NCBI GenBank assembly: GCA_018417955.1 | Contig: JACTVC010000003.1 | Location: forward strand, 2,976,001-3,040,000 | Direction: 5' to 3' | Length of the DNA: 64,000 nt | From: Laccaria trichodermophora | Taxonomy: Eukaryota; Basidiomycota; Agaricomycetes; Agaricales; Hydnangiaceae | Part shown: positions 33,201 to 43,500 of the stretch, piece by piece | Layout: every line of letters begins with the position of its first letter | How positions within the stretch are numbered: the stretch's first letter is position 1 | Notes under the pieces: model-generated | Seen by the model: only the letters and a program-made list of their open reading frames with translations | What the model was told of the DNA's origin: nothing | Databases searched by the model: none | Translations under genes and position numbers: made by a program

Positions 33201-36200
33201 ACCACTATGCCAGAGACTGTAGTCACTACGGAAAGTGGGATGGTCTCTGTAACGCCCATTTGATAGACGTAGATTTAGATCACGAGCTAGAGGCTGCACA
33301 CGACAGAGAGTACTTAGCTATGATTGTTGAAACACAGGCTGAGGCCTCTTCTTCCGCTTATATCGCTGGACTGAGTAAGACCTCGAAGGAAGCATTCTGC
33401 ATGAGCGCTGAACTTACTGGAGCAAAAGCTTTGCACGCCAAGAAAACGTTCATGACGGATAATCGAAACGTTCGCCGACAAATGGCGAATGAGTCCAAAG
33501 GCAAGGAAAAGGAAGATTCCCCAACTGAAGAATCAGTTGTTAAACAATTACCGAGAGCTAAGCGTTGCCTAAGAGACAGCGCTAAACCCCCTCCTTATGC
33601 GGATAATCCTGGGGAAATCTTTGTAGCACCTAAAGGTCGCTCTTTCCCTGAAGGATTAGGCTCCCTAGGCACTCGAGCTCTTCATGCTCAAGCCTTCATT
33701 GCCTCAACAAAAGGAGAAGTCGTGCAAGCTCGATTGGACTCTGGCGCTGATATCACGCTGATGTCTGAGGACTTTTGGCTTTCCATTCCTGGGCTTCCGA
33801 AGCCTAAAGATGGGTTACGAATGAAACTCTACCATCTTACAGGGTCTGCCAAGGTGCTAGGATACATACGAACCACTCTGTTCATGCCCACGGAAACAGG
33901 AGCATTCGTTAGTTTCGAGCTGGAAGCTTACGTGGTCCGCAACATGCGAGTTCCACTGCTACTGGGCGAAGACTTCCAAACAACGTACGAATTAGGTGTA
34001 ACTCAGTACGCTACGGGTCATTGTGATGTGCATGTTGGTCGAACGGGTCGAATAATCAAAGCCTTGTCAGCACAACGAGTCGACCTAGGATTCGAGATTA
34101 GACAGGCCCATACTACGCAGTCGTTCGTCAGAGCCAAAGCAGCCTGCCGATCCAAGTGGCAGAAGCCCATTCAGGGTGACCCTCCTGTCCTAGCGGACGA
34201 GGATGCTGTCATTCAGCCACATTCTGTGAGGAACATCAGGGTGTCTGCTCCGTTTGCAGGACGCGACAACTGGATGGTTGAGAAGGTCGTCATCGGCTTG
34301 GAAGACAGGGACATTCTGGCAGCTCCCACAACATGGATCACAGCTTCCATGCCTATACTACCCATCGCTAACCCTAGCGCCTCCCCCAGGATTATTAGGA
34401 AAGGCGACTTAGTCGGACATTTACTAGATCCCAGTGGCACGTTGGACGACCCTTCTGATGAGAGCACGCTAGCGCGATACGTCGCGTCAGCTGATGCCTT
34501 GCGAAAGGTTATTACAGGCTCTCTGAAGGCGCAGGACTTAGCGGACGCCCAACCAACGCCTAATGGTCCAGACGATAAGTTAGATCAGGATGATGCTTGG
34601 GGACCTAAGACTACGGCTGTACCGGAGGACCCAGTGCAAGGTGATATCCTTGATGCTGTGAACTTAGGTCCTGATGTGCCGGAAGAATTTCAAAAACCTT
34701 TGGCGGACATCCTACGCAAGAATGTCAACGCCTTTGGTATCAACGGTCGGCTAGGACAAGTCGCAGCTAAGGTCCCTATCCCCCTCAAGGAGGGCTCGGC
34801 ACCTGTTTCTGTTCCAATGTACGCCGCTTCCCCAGCAAAGCGCGAAGTAATTGATAAACAGATGAAGACGTGGTTCGAGGCAGACGTCATTGAGCCATCG
34901 GTCAGCCCATGGGGATTTCCAGTCATTGTAGTCTACCGCAACGGCAAAGCACGTCTTGCAGTAGATTATTGGAAGTTAAATGCACAGACTATACCCGACG
35001 AATTCCCCATTCCGCGTCAGACAGAAATCGTCCAGGCCTTGTCAGGTGCTCAAGTCCTTTCGACTTTCGATGCACTAGCTGGGTTTACTCAGCTGGAAAT
35101 GGCGGATGAGGACAAGGAAAAGACCGCCTTCTGGTGTCACCTGGGTCTATGGCAATTCAAGAGAATGCCCTTTGGATTACGCAACGGACCATCCATCTTT
35201 CAGTGTTTGATGCAAGGCATACTATCCCCTTACCTGTGGTTATTCGCGCTGGTGTACATTGACGATATCGTCATCTACTCTAAATCCTGGGAGGAACATC
35301 TCGTCCATCTAGACCAAGTATTAGGTGCTATTGCCACAGCCGGTATCACCCTATCTCCGCCAAAATGTTTCATTGGGTATTCCTCCATTCTTTTACTGGG
35401 TCAGAAAGTCTCTCGGTTGGGATTATCGACGCACCAAGAGAAGGTTCAAGCCATTATGGACCTTGCTCGCACAACCTCGGTGTCCGACTTGCAAAAGTTT
35501 CTGGGCATGGTAGTTTATTTTTCAACATATATCCCTTTTTATTCTTTCATAGCGAAACCCTTGTTCGAGCTTCTGAAGAAGGGTTCACGGTGGGATTGGC
35601 GGGCCGAGCATGAGCTGGCTTTTCAGCAAGCTAAGGAAGCGCTTTCTAGCACCCCTGTCTTGGGTCATCCCATGCAGGGTTGTCCTTACCGTTTGTACAC
35701 GGATGCTTCTGACGTCGCGTTAGGTGCGAGCCTACAGCAGGTCCAGACCATCCAGGTTGGTGACCTGAAAGGCACGCCAACATATGATAAGCTTGCTAAA
35801 GCGTGGTCTGAGGACAAGCCAATCCCTCACCTTTTTCCAATTCTGTCTAAGGACGTCGTTGAGAAACCTACCGACGACTCCTGGGGCCCATCTCTCGATG
35901 AAACTACGGTTCACGTGGAACGTGTCATTGCCTATTGGAGCAGGACATTCAAGGCAGCAGAGCGTAACTACAGCGCTACCGAAAGGGAAGCGTTGGGTGC
36001 CAAGGAAGCTCTGGTCAAGTTCCAGCCATTTATAGAGGGGGAGACAGTTATCCTCATCACTGATCACGCTGCCCTTCAATGGGCTCGAGTCTATGAGAAC
36101 GCCAACAGGAGATTAGCGGCGTGGGGGGCGGTGTTTGCGGCGTATCCAGGACTACGGATCGTGCATAGAGCAGGACGGGTTCATTCTAACGTGGACCCAT

Positions 36201-38242
36201 TATCCAGGCTTCCGCGTGTACCACCGCATAACTCCCCTATTGTTGATGACATCACGGCTATAGCACCAGACGAGGCTAAACAAGATAGAGCTCAAGCTGT
36301 TGAAGATCGTATTCATAGGGCAAGTGCACCTTGTGCAGCGTTCACTGTGTCCTGTTGGGAGGACATAGTGGAGCGCCGAGCGAATGCAGCTCACTACGAA
36401 CCATTGGGAAGTCTAGCCCAAAGGGAGGCAGATCGATTAGCGGCCGCTGAAGCGAGATCGCGGAGGGCTACTAAGCGTAGTAACTTCCCAGTCACGGAAT
36501 CATCACCAAGAGCGACGCCCACAGCGGATGAGATTCCCTTAGCAGCAGAGCCCCTCTCTACTGAGGAAGTCAAGGACGATTCCCCCACAATGGATCCCCT
36601 GCCCACAGAAGACGACCTACCTTTCCCCTTGGATGATCACTGGACTTACCCAATAGGAGTGAAGCCTGACTCCTTAGCCTTTGATGACGAATGGTTGAAC
36701 AAACCTCACCTTCTCGTGGCGATGAAGCCCTCGGTAGTTGCCACCTTCGCTCAAGGCTACTCGAAGGACAAATACTTTGCTCCTAAGTATGTAGAGGACG
36801 TCCCCAACCCCAGAACTGTCATCACCCCCTCCCACTTCCGCAAAAGTAAGGAAGGATTACTCTATTTCATAGACGCGGATTGGTCCGCCAGACTCTGTGT
36901 TCCGGAATCAAGAATTCATTTCGTATTGAAGTGGATTCACGATTCCCCTTATGAGAGCGCACATGCTGGACCACGTCGATTCATATCCAGACTTCGAGAG
37001 TTGTTTTACTGGCCTACTATGCATAAAGACGTAATGGACTACACAAAGTCCTGCGACACCTGTCAGAAAATCAAAATTGATAGACGCGCGCCAGCTGGTA
37101 GCCTCCGACCTTCGCATATTCCAGCAAGGCCTTTCTCTACGGTGTCGCTCGATCTCATCACAGGCCTCCCTCCGTCCGGTGAAGAAGGTTACACAGCCAT
37201 CTTTGCCGTAATCGACAAACTAACCAAGTTTGCCATCTTCTTCCCTGTTCATGAGACATTGAGCCAAGAACAGTTTGCGGATCTCTTTGTGGACAGAGTG
37301 GCCAACGTCTACGGGCTACCTGAGCGCATAATAGCCGATCGTGACAAGCGTTGGTCTACTGTGTTCTGGAAGTCCGTAGTAGCAAACTACGGCAGCGTCA
37401 TGGCTCTGTCCTCATCGCACCACCCTCAGACGGATGGACAGACTGAGATCCTTAACGCTACCATAGAGCAGATGCTTCGGGCGTACATAGCTTCAGACCG
37501 GACGTCCTGGGCCAAATGGCTCAGCGTGTTGAATTACTCGTACAACAGCTCTACTCACTCGTCTACAGGTTACTCTCCGCAATTCCTGTTAATGGGCTAC
37601 AAACCTCGAACTTCCACTGTAGGAGTAATTCCCGAAGGAGATCCCGTGGCTAGGCTGTTTGTCGCCAGCCAATCGGCAGAAGAATTCCTAGGCGAACTGG
37701 AATTCCATCGCGCCCTAGCTAGGGACGCACTCGTGCTCGCTCAGGAACGACAAGCTACCGCGTACAATAAAGGCCGCAGACCAGTAGACACGCTGCAGAG
37801 GGGCGACCTAGTCCTAATTAATCCCCACACTCTCAAGCTCGTGGATGTCAAGGGCACAGGCCGGAAACTCGTTCAGAGGACTATAGGACCATTCGAGGTC
37901 TTGGAACAAGTCAATCCTCAAGTGTACCGTTTGAAGTTACCACCCAACTACCCTATGCACCCGGTTTTCAACATCGAGCACCTCAAGAAATATCACTCGT
38001 CTCCCGAACGATTCGATGGAAGGGATTCATTACCCAGTACTAGGGAGTTAATCCCTCACCCTGAATATGAAGTTGAATCTATTGTGGGCCACCGTCTAAC
38101 TACGCAAAAACGAGGCAATCGCCGGATGTATCTAGTCCACTGGAAGGGTCACGACCCCGTCGACAACACTTGGGTATCGGAATATGACCTTTGTAACGCT
38201 CCAGAGCTCACGAGAGCGTACATACGAGCCCATGGGCTTTGA
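30230..38242 (+). CDS. Gag-Pol polyprotein of a Ty3/gypsy chromovirus
   Basis: A single 2670-residue frame encodes all retrotransposon functions. Residues 1-900 are gag-like, with a Pro/Ala/Lys-rich start and a Gly/Pro tract (GGGGPNGGGGGPNGGPPGGP) near 650. A zinc knuckle, CFICDSPHHYARDC, lies near 984. The aspartic protease (RLDSGADITLMS) is near 1168. Reverse transcriptase has RLAVDYWKLN, RMPFGLRNGPSIFQ and YIDDIVIYS near 1676. RNase H has YTDASDVALGASLQQ near 1823. The integrase zinc region ends CDTCQKIK near 2275 and its catalytic core has DLITGLPPS, an IIADRDKRW segment and HHPQTDGQTEILN. A chromodomain (YEVESIVGH then YLVHWKGHDPVDNTWV) closes the protein and is expected to steer integration to marked chromatin. 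A conserved-looking RT residue differs: DYW replaces the usual DYR. No frameshift or stop is seen, so the protein may be active. Confidence 0.96.
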   Translation: MATPSKPTVDIIDFSEKPKTTGRSTRAASKNNPPAEESAKGASTSAVPPTKGKATAMSPTTEESAMGVNTPAVPPAKGKATATSQSKPAKPGASSQKAPAPLPLPPSGSSVLQGSVVPIMINPPGPNLTMLQETGQILSDAPSLMYLTTILSISTLGNKNPRGSQHIFEGIPTYEDVLIYDEPLSISLARYHPRFNPAVDDDPLIFFGGIDGKLPGKSLEDSQGIRDLLWRWSAPHVQGLWVNLPTMIDSFPQVRLTPEYIHELMVDSVKYYSVPSVLLEEIAQLYLAMYQILRAFQTLLEEGDHQLFAFDPEWKMLRLLAWHTNKKDILLTFVVLQRRCQVCNSHIKEYFNAMRKIFLQSDEQQSVSTLYSTRPSVRSRFGQDEAPEEVGKLLLRPDYEADVPAAYRDGVSRLTEAAVAAANRMNERVPMVFYKDPHARVYNTPPTRAVVAACSASNASYKVRALDQAFAKLPTSRDLYATSQSNRAFSLLAPSIAPTTQYAPSAVPTIATQSVKVPMPASISVVAHRHHAISSMPGLGKIELPAGDAPVAAPVVNTGVEQSSQAITKPTPTVWFAGRQTPPHLIAKAPEQPPAPASSAPLRWTSYQFKDNRPIPSPSDEDLRSPGDPPSGGSPPDDDPGNSGSGGGGPNGGGGGPNGGPPGGPPGGSPGGGGDPSPGNPSGWTGQPYSPFPYSDEWQLNHKLNSSVVPAWDGHGSTAIDYISSMSFLARMSDKMKEGVAAMAPYKWSGRAKSWWECLPLTDQTYFRQDWEHMMIGLRVQFLDLHWSRERLYEFEAMFFRQKGHTTEDPIDFIQRRVRHHMFLHPDDQDGPGAVDRILRNQPIEWEKDLNDVNCPSIFALQSAASRLATSLINDWQSSEIRARNMAAGHGDKLAVPGKGRYGRTAHVASSDPPVESPALIKDEGSDTSTDESAKVYAATFRKRNEKSGTPSSSKWPRGKVMNGVSFPRDDSVKSAKPPTNGSCFICDSPHHYARDCSHYGKWDGLCNAHLIDVDLDHELEAAHDREYLAMIVETQAEASSSAYIAGLSKTSKEAFCMSAELTGAKALHAKKTFMTDNRNVRRQMANESKGKEKEDSPTEESVVKQLPRAKRCLRDSAKPPPYADNPGEIFVAPKGRSFPEGLGSLGTRALHAQAFIASTKGEVVQARLDSGADITLMSEDFWLSIPGLPKPKDGLRMKLYHLTGSAKVLGYIRTTLFMPTETGAFVSFELEAYVVRNMRVPLLLGEDFQTTYELGVTQYATGHCDVHVGRTGRIIKALSAQRVDLGFEIRQAHTTQSFVRAKAACRSKWQKPIQGDPPVLADEDAVIQPHSVRNIRVSAPFAGRDNWMVEKVVIGLEDRDILAAPTTWITASMPILPIANPSASPRIIRKGDLVGHLLDPSGTLDDPSDESTLARYVASADALRKVITGSLKAQDLADAQPTPNGPDDKLDQDDAWGPKTTAVPEDPVQGDILDAVNLGPDVPEEFQKPLADILRKNVNAFGINGRLGQVAAKVPIPLKEGSAPVSVPMYAASPAKREVIDKQMKTWFEADVIEPSVSPWGFPVIVVYRNGKARLAVDYWKLNAQTIPDEFPIPRQTEIVQALSGAQVLSTFDALAGFTQLEMADEDKEKTAFWCHLGLWQFKRMPFGLRNGPSIFQCLMQGILSPYLWLFALVYIDDIVIYSKSWEEHLVHLDQVLGAIATAGITLSPPKCFIGYSSILLLGQKVSRLGLSTHQEKVQAIMDLARTTSVSDLQKFLGMVVYFSTYIPFYSFIAKPLFELLKKGSRWDWRAEHELAFQQAKEALSSTPVLGHPMQGCPYRLYTDASDVALGASLQQVQTIQVGDLKGTPTYDKLAKAWSEDKPIPHLFPILSKDVVEKPTDDSWGPSLDETTVHVERVIAYWSRTFKAAERNYSATEREALGAKEALVKFQPFIEGETVILITDHAALQWARVYENANRRLAAWGAVFAAYPGLRIVHRAGRVHSNVDPLSRLPRVPPHNSPIVDDITAIAPDEAKQDRAQAVEDRIHRASAPCAAFTVSCWEDIVERRANAAHYEPLGSLAQREADRLAAAEARSRRATKRSNFPVTESSPRATPTADEIPLAAEPLSTEEVKDDSPTMDPLPTEDDLPFPLDDHWTYPIGVKPDSLAFDDEWLNKPHLLVAMKPSVVATFAQGYSKDKYFAPKYVEDVPNPRTVITPSHFRKSKEGLLYFIDADWSARLCVPESRIHFVLKWIHDSPYESAHAGPRRFISRLRELFYWPTMHKDVMDYTKSCDTCQKIKIDRRAPAGSLRPSHIPARPFSTVSLDLITGLPPSGEEGYTAIFAVIDKLTKFAIFFPVHETLSQEQFADLFVDRVANVYGLPERIIADRDKRWSTVFWKSVVANYGSVMALSSSHHPQTDGQTEILNATIEQMLRAYIASDRTSWAKWLSVLNYSYNSSTHSSTGYSPQFLLMGYKPRTSTVGVIPEGDPVARLFVASQSAEEFLGELEFHRALARDALVLAQERQATAYNKGRRPVDTLQRGDLVLINPHTLKLVDVKGTGRKLVQRTIGPFEVLEQVNPQVYRLKLPPNYPMHPVFNIEHLKKYHSSPERFDGRDSLPSTRELIPHPEYEVESIVGHRLTTQKRGNRRMYLVHWKGHDPVDNTWVSEYDLCNAPELTRAYIRAHGL

Positions 38243-38934
38243 AAAGCCGACTGACTAATCCGTTGCCCATTCTATTTGCGTTAATTTGGTGATTGATTGA
38301 TGGACAAAGATCTCCCGACTCTCCGTTTCTTTCTTCCTTACCCCCACCTTCCACCCTCGCGCGGTCAATTCTGCGTTGAAACTAATTATTCTATCCATCG
38401 CGCGGCTAGTTCTGCGTTGAACTCACACTTACACTCCTTTTTAATTACTTACTTACGAATCCTTTATGTACTCCTACGCGTCCAGCTATCGCCCTGCCCG
38501 GGACACGTGAGTAACATCCACCAGGAGGTCCAGCGCAACGGGCTACTTAGCAAAGCCATGCGTTGACTCCAGGATGACCGCGCAGCTACCCCGTTTCGAA
38601 ATCCAATCCCATCACACTGTGCAAATCGGAGAGGAAGCTTGGGAGCTATGGTCCCCAAACTCCAAACAGATCCCTTTCCTCCCCGGCATGATGGAAGACC
38701 TCTTCAAGGTTGATCTGGCTGATCGTTGCGCTGATCATTGAAGCGATGGGCACATTAGTGGCTACCATTTAAATCATATAAAATAGGCAACTGTCAGCAC
38801 AGTCATTTATTTGCAGCCAAGGTTTTTTATGATATGAAATGCCTGGGCAAACTTATGAAATCATTTCAATTTCATTTTCCTAGCCTATGTCATTTATCCC
38901 AGCTCCATGTCAATCATTCAAACCTTGATTTCAT

Positions 38935-39445
38935 TTCCATTTCATTGCTTGCCTGGTGCTGTATTTCATTGCTTCCTGGTGCGATGTTTTAGCCATTTCA
39001 TTCCTACCCAGCCCAATATTTCATTGCTTGCCTTGTGATGTATTTCATTCCTTCCTGGTGCGATGTTTTAGCCATTTCATTCCTACCCAGCCCTATATTT
39101 CATTGCTTGCCTGGTGCCATATTTCATTGCTTCCTGGTGCGATGTTTTAGCCATTTCATTCCTACCCAGCCCTATATTTCATTGCTTGCCTGGTGCCATA
39201 TTTCATTGCTTCCTAGTGTGATGTTTTAGTCATTTCATTTCTACCCAGCCCTATATTTCATTAATTTCCTGGTGCTATATTTCATTGCTCTCCTAGTGCG
39301 ATGTTTTAATGATTTCATTTCTTCCTGGCCTCATATTTCATTGCCTGCTTACCTTGATGTTTTAGCCATTTCATTACTTGCCTTGGGCTATATTTCATTG
39401 CTTTCCTGGTGCGATGTTTTAGTCATTTCATTTTTTTGTCAGGGA
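38935..39445 (+). repeat. Tandem ~80-bp repeats in left foldback arm
   Basis: The unit combines TTTCATTGCTTCCTGGTGCG, ATGTTTTAGCCATTTCATT and CCTACCCAGCCCTATA, repeated about six times with drift. It is mirrored on the other strand at about 42340-42850. Confidence 0.85.
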
Positions 39446-40009
39446 TATTTCATTTCTTGCCTTGGGATATTTCACATCCATTTCATTCCTTGCCTGGGGC
39501 AATTTCATACCTACCCTACTGCATTTATCATTGCCTCCTCACTGTTTCCCACAGTCTGCCCACTGTTTTCAGGGTCCAAGAGCACACTTCTAAATATGGA
39601 AATGTGCGCTTTTCTGAATGAAAAATAGCAATAAAATAGGGAAAATATATGGGATGGTAGTACTCAAATTTGCAAGATTTGTATTTGTTAGGGTCCATTG
39701 GGGCATGATATTGGTCACATGACCAATTACCAAAAATGGTCAAAAATGAAAGTTGTAGCCCTACACTGTAGCTTCCTGAATCTGTTCAAATTATGTTTTG
39801 AAGTGCTCCCCTTGTGGATATATGAGGTAATGGAATCCCAAAAGTGTTGTGTTTTTTTTTTTGTTTTTTGCATTTTTCTCCATGAAAACAAAACCAAACA
39901 ATATGATTTCAGTATATTTGGAAAGCTAAAAGAAAGGGCTACAGTTATTGTATCATGGGGAAAATGACCAAAAAAGGAAGGTGCATGCCCCAGAAAAGGA
40001 ATTGTCAGA

Positions 40010-40540
40010 TATAGACAACCAAGTTTACTGATAGACTACAAAAAAGTCACACTCAGACTACAAGGTTTACTGATAGACTACAAAAGTTGGACTTAGACTA
40101 CCAAGTTTACTGATAGACTACAAAAGTCACACTTAGACTACAAAGTTAGGGTTAGGGCTAAAAGGTTATCCAATAGCCCATCCATCACATACATGGCACA
40201 TATTATGCAAAAAAAAAAGAGAGCATCATGAGAGCCATTATAAAAGGTTGTCCTGTCCAATTTCATCATTAGAAAAGTTTGTAGTGTCCACTTTTGACTA
40301 CAAAAGTTTGTAGTGTCCGCTTTTTTATTGGAAAAGTTTGTAGTGTCTGCTTTTTCATTGAAAAAGTGTGTAGTGTCTGCTTTTTTAGACTACAAAAGTT
40401 TGTAGTGTGTGCTTTTTTATTGGAAAAGTTTGGAAAAGTGTGTAGTGTCTACTTTTTCATTGAAAAAGTCTGTAGTGTCCGCTTTTTCAGACTACAAAAG
40501 TTTGTAGTGTCTGCTTTTTGAGACTACAAAAGTGTTTAGT
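40010..40540 (+). repeat. Short tandem repeats around TTTGTAGTGTCTGC / GACTACAAAAGT
   Basis: Two arrays occur here. The first has units containing GTTTACTGATAGACTACAAA; the second has units of about 28 bp containing TTTGTAGTGTCTGCTTTTT and AAAAGT. They are mirrored at about 41245-41775. Each unit itself contains GACTACAAA or its complement, so single-strand folding within an arm is also possible. Confidence 0.85.
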
Positions 40541-43500
40541 TGGCATGTAAATGATGGTGTCCTTCGCCCTGTTTATGTTATGGGGATGAGATTGAAGGAT
40601 TGACATGATCTTACATATTGCCAATGCTGCAGCATTACATTTTGACATCATGCACAAGTTGTCTTTCACATTAGGAAAGGCTATTCCAAACCTTTCATAT
40701 TGGTACCTACAATCCTATGTCAAAACATAATTATACATTCATGTGGGGATATGGCTGAAGGATTGCCATGATTTTTCATATTGTTATTGCCACATTATCA
40801 CTTTTTTACATCATGCCTGCTTTCACATTGATAGCTACTGGCCTGTCCCAAACATAGTCAGTCAACTTGGATATCAGGTCTTTGAGTGCTATAGAATGAT
40901 AAGCTAATTCATCCTTGGAGCTGTCCTCAAGTTAGATCATGTTGTAAGTTGACCATGTATTGAGACAAAACAGTAGATATCAACATGAATGGCCTCCTCT
41001 GGCTTGACAGAGTCATGGCAATACTCCAGCGATATCCCCACATAAATTTATAATTATGTTTTGACATAGGATTGTAGGTACCAATATGAAAGGTTTGGAA
41101 TAGCCTTTCCTAATGTGAAAGACAACTTGTGCATGATGTCAAAATGTAATGCTGCAGCATTGGCAATATGTAAGATCATGTCAATCCTTCAATCTCATAC
41201 CCATAACATAAACAGGGCGAAGGACACCATCATTTACATGCCAACTAAACACTTTTGTAGTCTCAAAAAGCAGACACTACAAACTTTTGTAGTCTGAAAA
41301 AGCGGACACTACAGACTTTTTCAATGAAAAAGTAGACACTACACACTTTTCCAAACTTTTCCAATAAAAAAGCACACACTACAAACTTTTGTAGTCTAAA
41401 AAAGCAGACACTACACACTTTTTCAATGAAAAAGCAGACACTACAAACTTTTCCAATAAAAAAGCGGACACTACAAACTTTTGTAGTCAAAAGTGGACAC
41501 TACAAACTTTTCTAATGATGAAATTGGACAGGACAACCTTTTATAATGGCTCTCATGATGCTCTCTTTTTTTTTTGCATAATATGTGCCATGTATGTGAT
41601 GGATGGGCTATTGGATAACCTTTTAGCCCTAACCCTAACTTTGTAGTCTAAGTGTGACTTTTGTAGTCTATCAGTAAACTTGGTAGTCTAAGTCCAACTT
41701 TTGTAGTCTATCAGTAAACCTTGTAGTCTGAGTGTGACTTTTTTGTAGTCTATCAGTAAACTTGGTTGTCTATATCTGACAATTCCTTTTCTGGGGCATG
41801 CACCTTCCTTTTTTGGTCATTTTCCCCATGATACAATAACTGTAGCCCTTTCTTTTAGCTTTCCAAATATACTGAAATCATATTGTTTGGTTTTGTTTTC
41901 ATGGAGAAAAATGCAAAAAACAAAAAAAAAAACACAACACTTTTGGGATTCCATTACCTCATATATCCACAAGGGGAGCACTTCAAAACATAATTTGAAC
42001 AGATTCAGGAAGCTACAGTGTAGGGCTACAACTTTCATTTTTGACCATTTTTGGTAATTGGTCATGTGACCAATATCATGCCCCAATGGACCCTAACAAA
42101 TACAAATCTTGCAAATTTGAGTACTACCATCCCATATATTTTCCCTATTTTATTGCTATTTTTCATTCAGAAAAGCGCACATTTCCATATTTAGAAGTGT
42201 GCTCTTGGACCCTGAAAACAGTGGGCAGACTGTGGGAAACAGTGAGGAGGCAATGATAAATGCAGTAGGGTAGGTATGAAATTGCCCCAGGCAAGGAATG
42301 AAATGGATGTGAAATATCCCAAGGCAAGAAATGAAATATCCCTGACAAAAAAATGAAATGACTAAAACATCGCACCAGGAAAGCAATGAAATATAGCCCA
42401 AGGCAAGTAATGAAATGGCTAAAACATCAAGGTAAGCAGGCAATGAAATATGAGGCCAGGAAGAAATGAAATCATTAAAACATCGCACTAGGAGAGCAAT
42501 GAAATATAGCACCAGGAAATTAATGAAATATAGGGCTGGGTAGAAATGAAATGACTAAAACATCACACTAGGAAGCAATGAAATATGGCACCAGGCAAGC
42601 AATGAAATATAGGGCTGGGTAGGAATGAAATGGCTAAAACATCGCACCAGGAAGCAATGAAATACATCACAAGGCAAGCAATGAAATATTGGGCTGGGTA
42701 GGAATGAAATGGCTAAAACATCACACCAGGAAGCAATGAAATACATCACAAGGCAAGCAATGAAATATTGGGCTGGGTAGGAATGAAATGGCTAAAACAT
42801 CGCACCAGGAAGCAATGAAATACAGCACCAGGCAAGCAATGAAATGGAAATGAAATCAAGGTTTGAATGATTGACATGGAGCTGGGATAAATGACATAGG
42901 CTAGGAAAATGAAATTGAAATGATTTCATAAGTTTGCCTAGGCATTTCATATCATAAAAAACCTTGGCTGCAAATAAATGACTGTGCTGACAGTTGCCTA
43001 TTTTATATGATTTAAATGGTAGGTACCACTCATAGGCATTTGGGCAGATTCGACCCCTGTGTTTCACCTCAGTATTCGTTCGGTCACCCTGAATGGGCCG
43101 CCCATGTTAAACGAAACCCACCTTCGTCCTCCAGATATCCCGAGTTCGCCAGCGTTTTGGACATCACAGATTCACGAAGTTCCGTCCTTGCCAGTTACGT
43201 CAAAGAGTTGCTGCAGAGGAATGCATTCTTAGATGCTTGTGCTAAGGAGCTCAGGACAAACAGTGACCGAAATGCGGCTATGGCTTTGGAAGATGTGTGG
43301 CAGGCTCTTCCGCCCACTGTCAACCAGGAGGACATAGACGATCTCCGTACCATTCGTTCTTTCGATCGAGCCCTGGATGAGGTTACTCGCTTGCAACGGA
43401 AGTTCAAAATGAAGGCTGTGTGGATAGATTGGATAGAGCAACATCAAACCACTCCATCATGGTCCTGAGCGTCGAACCGTCTTCCCGATATGGCCGATGA

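Larger units (their letters stand above)
38762..43022. mobile_element. Foldback-like element: 4.26-kb near-perfect palindrome
   Basis: Positions p and 81784-p are complementary almost without a gap over about 2.0 kb on each side, starting CTACCATTTAAATC at the outer end. Features in the left arm (for example 39272-39628 and 40294-40521) recur at exactly mirrored positions in the right arm (42156-42512 and 41263-41490). The centre, about 40785-41000, is not palindromic. The arms consist largely of tandem repeats and encode no transposase; the short frames inside are repeat translations. This is the architecture of foldback (FB/TU) elements. The element is AT-rich compared with the retrotransposon around it. 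It interrupts ORF3 of the gypsy element within a near-palindromic target (AGTGG ... CCACT). The target duplication is ambiguous (TA or TACC). Confidence 0.88.

Noticed and set aside
30230..38242. Numerous shorter open frames inside gag-pol on both strands
   Set aside because: They are shadows of one long frame with recognisable domains.
39035..39628. Open frames in the foldback arms that look like Cys/Phe-rich membrane proteins
   Set aside because: They are translations of the tandem repeats, appear mirrored in both arms, and have no start context or splice structure.
40140..40165. TTAGGG-like telomere repeats (GTTAGGGTTAGGG) in the foldback arm and mirrored at about 41625
   Set aside because: Only two units, inside a tandem-repeat arm and mirrored by the palindrome; there is no telomere array or chromosome end here.
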